Under the pieces are notes generated by a model. The model did not search any database. It saw nothing but the letters and a program-made list of their open reading frames with translations, and had not been told where the DNA came from. Below are positions 58,687-64,000 of a DNA stretch of 64,000 bases, piece after piece. Source of the stretch: Macrotrachela quadricornifera. Its lineage: Eukaryota > Rotifera > Eurotatoria > Philodinida > Philodinidae. Location of the stretch: the NCBI GenBank assembly GCA_022393335.1, contig JAJEKB010021353.1:191476-255475 (forward strand). Direction: 5' to 3'. The translations under genes and the position numbers were made by a program. How positions within the stretch are numbered: position 1 is the stretch's first letter; every line of letters begins with the position of its first letter.

Positions 58687-59129
58687 CAGAGATGTCCATC
58701 GCGGCGCTGCCGCTGCCGCTACCGCTGCCGCGCCGCTGCCGCCGTGGCGGTCGCGGCAGCTTTTCTAGAAAAAAATTTGAAAAACTCATGAATTTACAGT
58801 TAATCTTGACATTGATGTCTGCTGTACTATAAGACTTGACGAACCTGAGTGATTAGCGACAGTAGCTCTAGTTTAAACCAGTCACAACCTTGAAAATCAA
58901 GAGATTTTTAAAAATACCATCGCGGCAGCGGCGCGGTAGCGGCAAGCTTTTTTAGTGTCACGTCGCGGCGCGGCGCGGCAGCGGTAAGCTTTTTTAACAC
59001 CGCGTCGCGGCAGCGGCGCGGTAGCTCTTTTTTGACTATCATCGCGTCGCGGCAGCGGCGCGGTAGCTTTTTGTTGATTATCGTCGCGGCGCGGCAGCGG
59101 CAGACTCTCAGCCGCGATGGACATCTCTG
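58687..59129. mobile_element. hAT MITE with GC-trinucleotide subterminal repeats
   Basis: Perfect 19-bp inverted ends CAGAGATGTCCATCGCGGC (58687-58705) and their complement (59111-59129) are flanked by a perfect 8-bp duplication CTATCTTG (58679-58686 and 59130-59137). GCGGCA and GCCGCT words fill both ends around an AT-rich core. No coding capacity; the minus-strand frame across it is a by-product of the GC repeats. Confidence 0.92.
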
Positions 59130-59139
59130 CTATCTTGAA

Positions 59140-59950
59140 TAATTTCTTTTATCTACTTTTGTAGAAAAAAACGCGAATTATATTTGAGAAATTTTCATTA
59201 GACACGTAATAAAATGAAAATTTTCAAGTTAATTATTTCTCTCGTATGATTATTTTAATTGATAATGACTGTCTTTAATCAATCTGTTTGGAATATTATC
59301 TTAAAATACTGGTTGTTAAAATTCGGAATGATACATAAATAAATAGTCTTAATCATTTCTAGTTGTTCTCAAGATAAACTTAGCTTTTTTTTAAATTTTA
59401 AGTAAAGAAATTCTATTTGAAAGAACTTATTTTTCAAGAATATATTAATATATAATTGTGTAATTCATGTTGAACATAAATTAACAAAATAGTCGAAATT
59501 AAAAACGACTTTTGCTTTATAATTTTCTATTTATTCTTATTAATAAAATAATAATTGGAATTTTAAATTCAATGTTCTTTATTAAGACACATAAATCAAA
59601 GCATCTTTTACATATATAAAAATATCAATTTTTATTGAGAGAATATAAAATAAACTAATCTATAAAATATAATAGAGAAGAATATTCTCAATCAATTTAA
59701 ACTGTAACAAGTTGTACACTCTATTGATTTGAAACAGTTTTATTATATTATAATAATGAGGTTAAATTGAATAATAGTCTAATTGCATTTATCAATAATA
59801 TCTTTAATATATTGAATTAAAAATTGTAGAGTATATTATTTGTATATATCCTGATGATGTGAATTGTCACTCAATACATATATATTGATCTCCATCGAGA
59901 GCTATACGCAATGGACGACGCATGAGGAAGAACAGGGTATCACCCTTCTG
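59140..59950. other. Very AT-rich stretch without a recognisable gene
   Basis: Nothing recognisable between the MITE and the 33-bp minisatellite. Confidence 0.5.
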
Positions 59951-59954
59951 TTCT

Positions 59955-60290
59955 GGATAATTTTCATAGTGTCAATTTTCTCCGATTTTGGAAAAGCATT
60001 GTAGACAAATTTCTTCAATTTTGAAGAACTTTATTAAATAATTTTCTCTAATTTCCAAGCATTGTAGTAGACAATCTTCTGAAAACTTGCATGATAATTA
60101 TGTGATTTTGTCCGATGTTAGGGAAGCACACTAAGCAAAATTGTCCCATGTCGGAGAACTACAGCGGACAATTTAGTTCAGTTTTGGATAGCTACAGTTG
60201 ACAATTTTCTCTGATTTCGGAGCGTTACAGTAGATAATCTTCTTCAATTTTGAAGAACTATGGTAGATAATTTATCCTAAATTTGTCAAA
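59955..60290 (+). repeat. 33-bp minisatellite
   Basis: About ten diverged units of the type GACAATTTTCTCTGATTT followed by GGAGCGTTACAGTA; several adjacent units are exactly 33 bp. Stop codons occur in the frames, so it is not an obvious coding repeat. Confidence 0.7.
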
Positions 60291-60294
60291 AATC

Positions 60295-62190
60295 TAAGCC
60301 TGAGGAAATCTATTCTACTGATTTTTTTAGATTCTTGAGATTTAAGAGAGAAATGAGTGTTATAACTAGATGTGCCTTCCATCAAAAGTAATGTGATACG
60401 TGAATATTAATTGTAAGTGTATAAATGTTTCGTTTCTCGTGTCTACAATAATGCAAAACAATCTGATTGGAAGATAACTAATGCAAGAAGAATATTCAAT
60501 ATTCTAAAGAGTTTAAATGACGTTTTAATGTTGGCGTGATTATCGGATCGGAGCGTTGCAACTTAACAGGCTTGTGCTTAGTAAAAATTGAACAAAGAAT
60601 AAAATTTAAAAATAATCAGATTCGTTTTAGAACTCTTAGTATAGTAGTACATGAAGTGCGTTCATAATAGTCCAAAGGATGTGGTAAACTCTGTTTCGAA
60701 AAGAAAGCGTTGACGTTAAAAAAAAGCTTATAGTCTTCCTCCCAATTCAAGCAGAGTGAGAGCTTTTTTCTCCGGTTTCGGCCTTTTCTATTGATGATTC
60801 CGACTTGTTAGAGTATCCTCCCTGCTCTAACATGTTCCCGCCGTCTCCAGTTATATGATTCATTTAAAAATGAATCTTTCATTACTTATCATAACTACGT
60901 ATATTGGATAAAATAATATTCTTTTCGATATCTTCAAATGAAATATGGTCGTTCTATAAAGAGTTTTGTGTACATATGATAACTTCCTCATAGTTAACTC
61001 AAAGAGTATTGTAAACGTTTTGTCAATGTTCATATCATCTAATAAGATTCTCTCGTTTCGTTAATAGACGTGTCTCTGCTTTCTCAAAAACTTGTCAAAA
61101 TATAAAATTATTTTAATTTGATCATTTTTAAAATAAAAGCAAGAATAAACTACATAACGCAATGATGAACAAGGAAGAAAAAGTTGATAATGACCTGTTT
61201 GCTCTCTATTTGAATGTGAATATGTCTTACCTTAAACTAAACCTCCCACAGATGTTTTCTAACTGACACTTTGAAATATTTAATGAAAAAAAAAATAATT
61301 TAAACAGATTTCTCATGTTTAAATAGAGATCAGTTTATTTAACATAATGTAATGGTAACAATTTCTGTTGATAAAGTTTTTTCTGTGTTACATTATCTAT
61401 ATTTAAAATAGTGTAAGAAATAGATATTATTTGTTGTGATCATTAGTAAATGACACAGATGTTAAATATGTATTCATAGACTGTATCCGATAGTCTAAAT
61501 AATACACGTAATGTTTTTAAAAAAACCATAATGTGCTTCAGTTGATAAAAGTATTTTCCACAATAACTAAAATACTATTAATAAAAATAAATTTTTCATT
61601 TCACATTCTCGAATTTGAACGAGTTAAATTTATCCTCTTTCTTATCTTAAATAGAAGAATCCTTCCATCTACAAATTATTAAATAAAATATAGTTTACCT
61701 AGTAATATAAAGTTCATATAATTCTCAAGATTCGGCTCAATATTGATCAAATGTTCATTTGGAAAATGATTTTTCTATCGGTGAATACATATGTAAAACA
61801 TTTCTTTTTCTTTTATGTATCTTATCAGTTGAATATATTGTTCTATAAGTTAGATAATCTAATATAGATCGTTATGTCAAATGAGAATATGCATCAATTC
61901 AGATCTGTAATCCTGAATTTGAAAATATTCAAAATATAAAAATATCAAGTGTTTCTATCTGTTCTATATCGATAAAAAAGAGATGTTTTTCCTATGTATA
62001 TATTCTAAAAGATAGATCTTTTCAGTCAATTAGTTAAGGAATCTAATATGATAGAAAAAAACTTAATCCGATTGTTGTATCATGCACATAAATAGATCTA
62101 ATATTTAGAAAACATTTATTTAACAAGTCAACTATTTTGTAATATAAAAAATACACCAAAAAAAAATTTTGTTTCTGTATGGATAGTTGA
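60295..62190. other. AT-rich stretch without a recognisable gene
   Basis: No domain-bearing frame or RNA gene recognised. Confidence 0.5.
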
Positions 62191-62194
62191 CCAG

Positions 62195-62352
62195 CAGAGC
62201 CTGAAACGGGTTACTTTTTCCAAAGCTTGAGCCAGCCCGAAAATGCTCGAGGATTGTTTACACTCACTTGATTCGATTCAAGTTTAGCTTAATCGAATCC
62301 GAATCGACCCAGCGTTTTTCTCTAAATCCTCAAGACCCAATACGAGCCCTAA
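62195..62352. mobile_element. Possible small hAT-like MITE
   Basis: A GC-richer patch of about 158 bp begins CAGAGCCTGAAACGGGTT and ends with sequence whose complement is TAGGGCTCGTATTGGGTC. The ends share spacing and about two thirds of positions. No target duplication was found, so this is a weak call. Confidence 0.35.
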
Positions 62353-62359
62353 GTATATT

Positions 62360-63385
62360 TCTTTTAGAAAATATTTTTCTCAAATTCTTTCAATAGTCAT
62401 TAATTTTTTTCATGATCAAATAACTTGTTGTATGAATGTATTTAATTAGATCGGATTGTCGAAATATAAATAAAATTCCTAGGAGATCAGTCGATTTGCT
62501 TGTTCAATTAGATAAATAAAGAAAAGATTTTGAAAGTTAATTGAACTCAATAATGATCATTGTTTTCAAATTCATTGCTCTTTGACGAAAGAGATTCTAT
62601 TAAGGTAAACTCATGCAAAGTATATCAGATTTCTGGATAAAAGCTTTTTTTCTGGTTTTAATCATTTAGTCAGGTGGAATGCAATCGAAAATATTCTATA
62701 TGAAAAGATAAAAAACTTTTGAAACCTCAACTTTGAAGATTCAGGTAATTCTTTATGAACAACTAGCCTTTTCCATATGACCACATCTGTTGGATCTCTA
62801 AACTCTCGGTATAAAAATATATTTTCTCACATCGAGACTATTGTTCGAGTAGGTGGTATCTCACTAGATGGTCAAAATCGATAAATAGGTTTATTTTTAA
62901 AAATGTCATTTCAATCTATTGAATTGCAATTTTACCAGAAAGTGTTAAGCTTCCTATGTTTTTATCTGTTAGCCAGATCTAAACAATTAAATAAAGCATT
63001 ACTTACAATTCTTATGATCAATGATGGGTTATTTTTGGCACATTTATATTCTCACACTAATTAACGGAGTTGATGGGGAATTATATTTTGCGGCAAATTC
63101 AATTTTTTCAGTAAATTTCAGTGAAAATAAAATCAAAGTCTATGTACAAGACAATCAAAAACATATGCGATCTAACAAGCTGGTGACAAAATTCTCTTCA
63201 TTTGTAGGTGACTACTATAAAAAATGTTTCTAAAGCCATACAGTGGTCTAGGTGTACAACCACATAACCCTAACATATTACACTATTGTAGTGGTATATT
63301 CCTGCATCTTAAATAAAGTATACAAGAATAGAGTGATTATAATTCATCCAAAAAAAATGCGATATTTTGGTTTCGCAATGTATGC
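62360..63385. other. AT-rich stretch without a recognisable gene
   Basis: The plus-strand frame at 63021-63233 has a hydrophobic start but no recognisable domain, and I could not extend it through introns. Confidence 0.45.
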
Positions 63386-63390
63386 AGCAT

Positions 63391-63638
63391 GCGGTCTTGC
63401 GGCTTATGCGGTCTTGCGGTCTATGTGGTCTTGCGGTCTATGCGGTTTTGCGGTCTATGCGGTCTATGTGGTCTTGCGGTCTATGCGGTCCTGCGGTCTA
63501 TGCGGTCTATGCGGTCTATGTGGTCTTGTGGTCTACGCGGTCTTGCGGTCTATGCGGTCTTGCAGTTTATGCGGTTTTGCGGTCTATGTGGTCTTGCGGT
63601 CTATGCGGTCTTGCGGTCTATGTGGTCTTGCGGTCTAG
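63391..63638 (+). repeat. GCGGTCTT/GCGGTCTAT minisatellite
   Basis: Units of 8 bp (GCGGTCTT) and 9 bp (GCGGTCTAT) alternate, giving a 17-bp higher-order period with occasional tandem 9-bp units and GTGG variants. Stop codons are absent from several frames, which explains the overlapping open frames here. Confidence 0.85.
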
Positions 63639-63945
63639 TGCAGTCTATTCGATATTACGAACGAGAATATCAACGATGCGTGATTCTAACATTCGGCTAG
63701 TTTTCAGTTCAAAGTTAACAAAATCGATATGGAAATTATTCTGTTTGTAGAGTTGAAAGTTCAGAAAACGTAATTATTCCTAGAACTACCGTCCTTTTTA
63801 CTATACATGTAACACTTCACACTTGAATTCGACTATCCAACTATTCAAGTATTGACTTATTCAACTATTCAGTTTTTCCACAATTCTCCAAATACATTGG
63901 TCCTTCCCCCGCTCTGCCGCACCCTATCGCAGGCACTCTCCCTCT

Positions 63946-64000
63946 CGCTCCGTGGCACCCTCACCCAAGCGCTCGTCTCTCGCGCTCCGTGGCACCCTCA
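63946..64000 (+). repeat. Start of a 37-bp GGCACCCTCA repeat at the window edge
   Basis: CGCTCCGTGGCACCCTCA occurs at 63946 and again at 63983, and the window ends on the second copy, so the array probably continues. The complement contains TGAGGGTG, like the telomere-like runs at 27.7 and 31.2 kb, and the same core occurs in the element at 54471. Confidence 0.6.

Noticed and set aside
58897..59124. Minus-strand frame with repeated PLPRRDD-like peptides
   Set aside because: It is produced by the GC-rich subterminal repeats of the hAT MITE.
63252..63750. Three overlapping plus-strand frames rich in Cys, Leu and Arg
   Set aside because: All are translations of the 8/9-bp minisatellite, open only because the repeat lacks stop codons.

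Overview
The window looks like nuclear DNA from a bdelloid rotifer (inference, moderately strong). Genes are split by very short GT-AG introns (50-100 bp) in an AT-rich background. There is an Athena-type Penelope-like reverse transcriptase without an endonuclease domain, many hammerhead ribozyme motifs, and short TGAGGG arrays resembling the known bdelloid telomeric repeat TGTGGG. There is also a large LDLa/EGF/seven-helix receptor of a kind I associate with bdelloids. No database search was possible; exon joins were made by hand from splice signals and frame.

Layout. 1-2,190 is AT-rich with a duplicated hairpin. 2,252-5,731 is an apparently intact hAT transposon whose 784-residue transposase is rebuilt from four exons. 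About 6,150-13,830 reads as one Athena/terminon-like unit: a small four-exon gene, the seven-exon reverse transcriptase (interrupted by two TGA codons), two small two-exon genes, and four sense-strand hammerhead ribozymes. A 118-bp satellite follows (13,840-14,672, with an assembly gap). A hAT MITE then splits a ribozyme relic (16,293-16,679), and a second hAT-like element follows (16,821-18,801). A sharply GC-richer island (about 18,800-27,650) holds an RNase H-like protein with a decapeptide repeat and the receptor gene.

The island ends just after the receptor's poly(A) signal at a TGAGGG array. Beyond it lie five hammerhead motifs on the minus strand. A further 100-bp unit (31,165-31,281) is telomere-like repeat, antisense ribozyme, telomere-like repeat. 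It abuts a 3.5-kb near-perfect palindrome (31,291-34,854) carrying two head-to-head copies of a 381-codon reading frame, each followed by a ribozyme-like motif. The order G-rich repeat, then antisense element from its 3' end, is what reverse transcription primed by a chromosome end would leave.

From 34,860 to 64,000 I see no convincing host gene. The stretch is AT-rich and built from non-autonomous DNA transposons (a TA-flanked element, hAT MITEs, a 2-kb ACTAGTC-rich element, a TTAA-flanked piggyBac-like MITE nested in a larger element), a LINE fragment and several minisatellites with periods of 17, 33, 37, 51 and 70 bp. The whole is consistent with a subtelomeric, transposon-rich region. The most interesting part is the ribozyme/telomere-repeat system between 6 and 35 kb.
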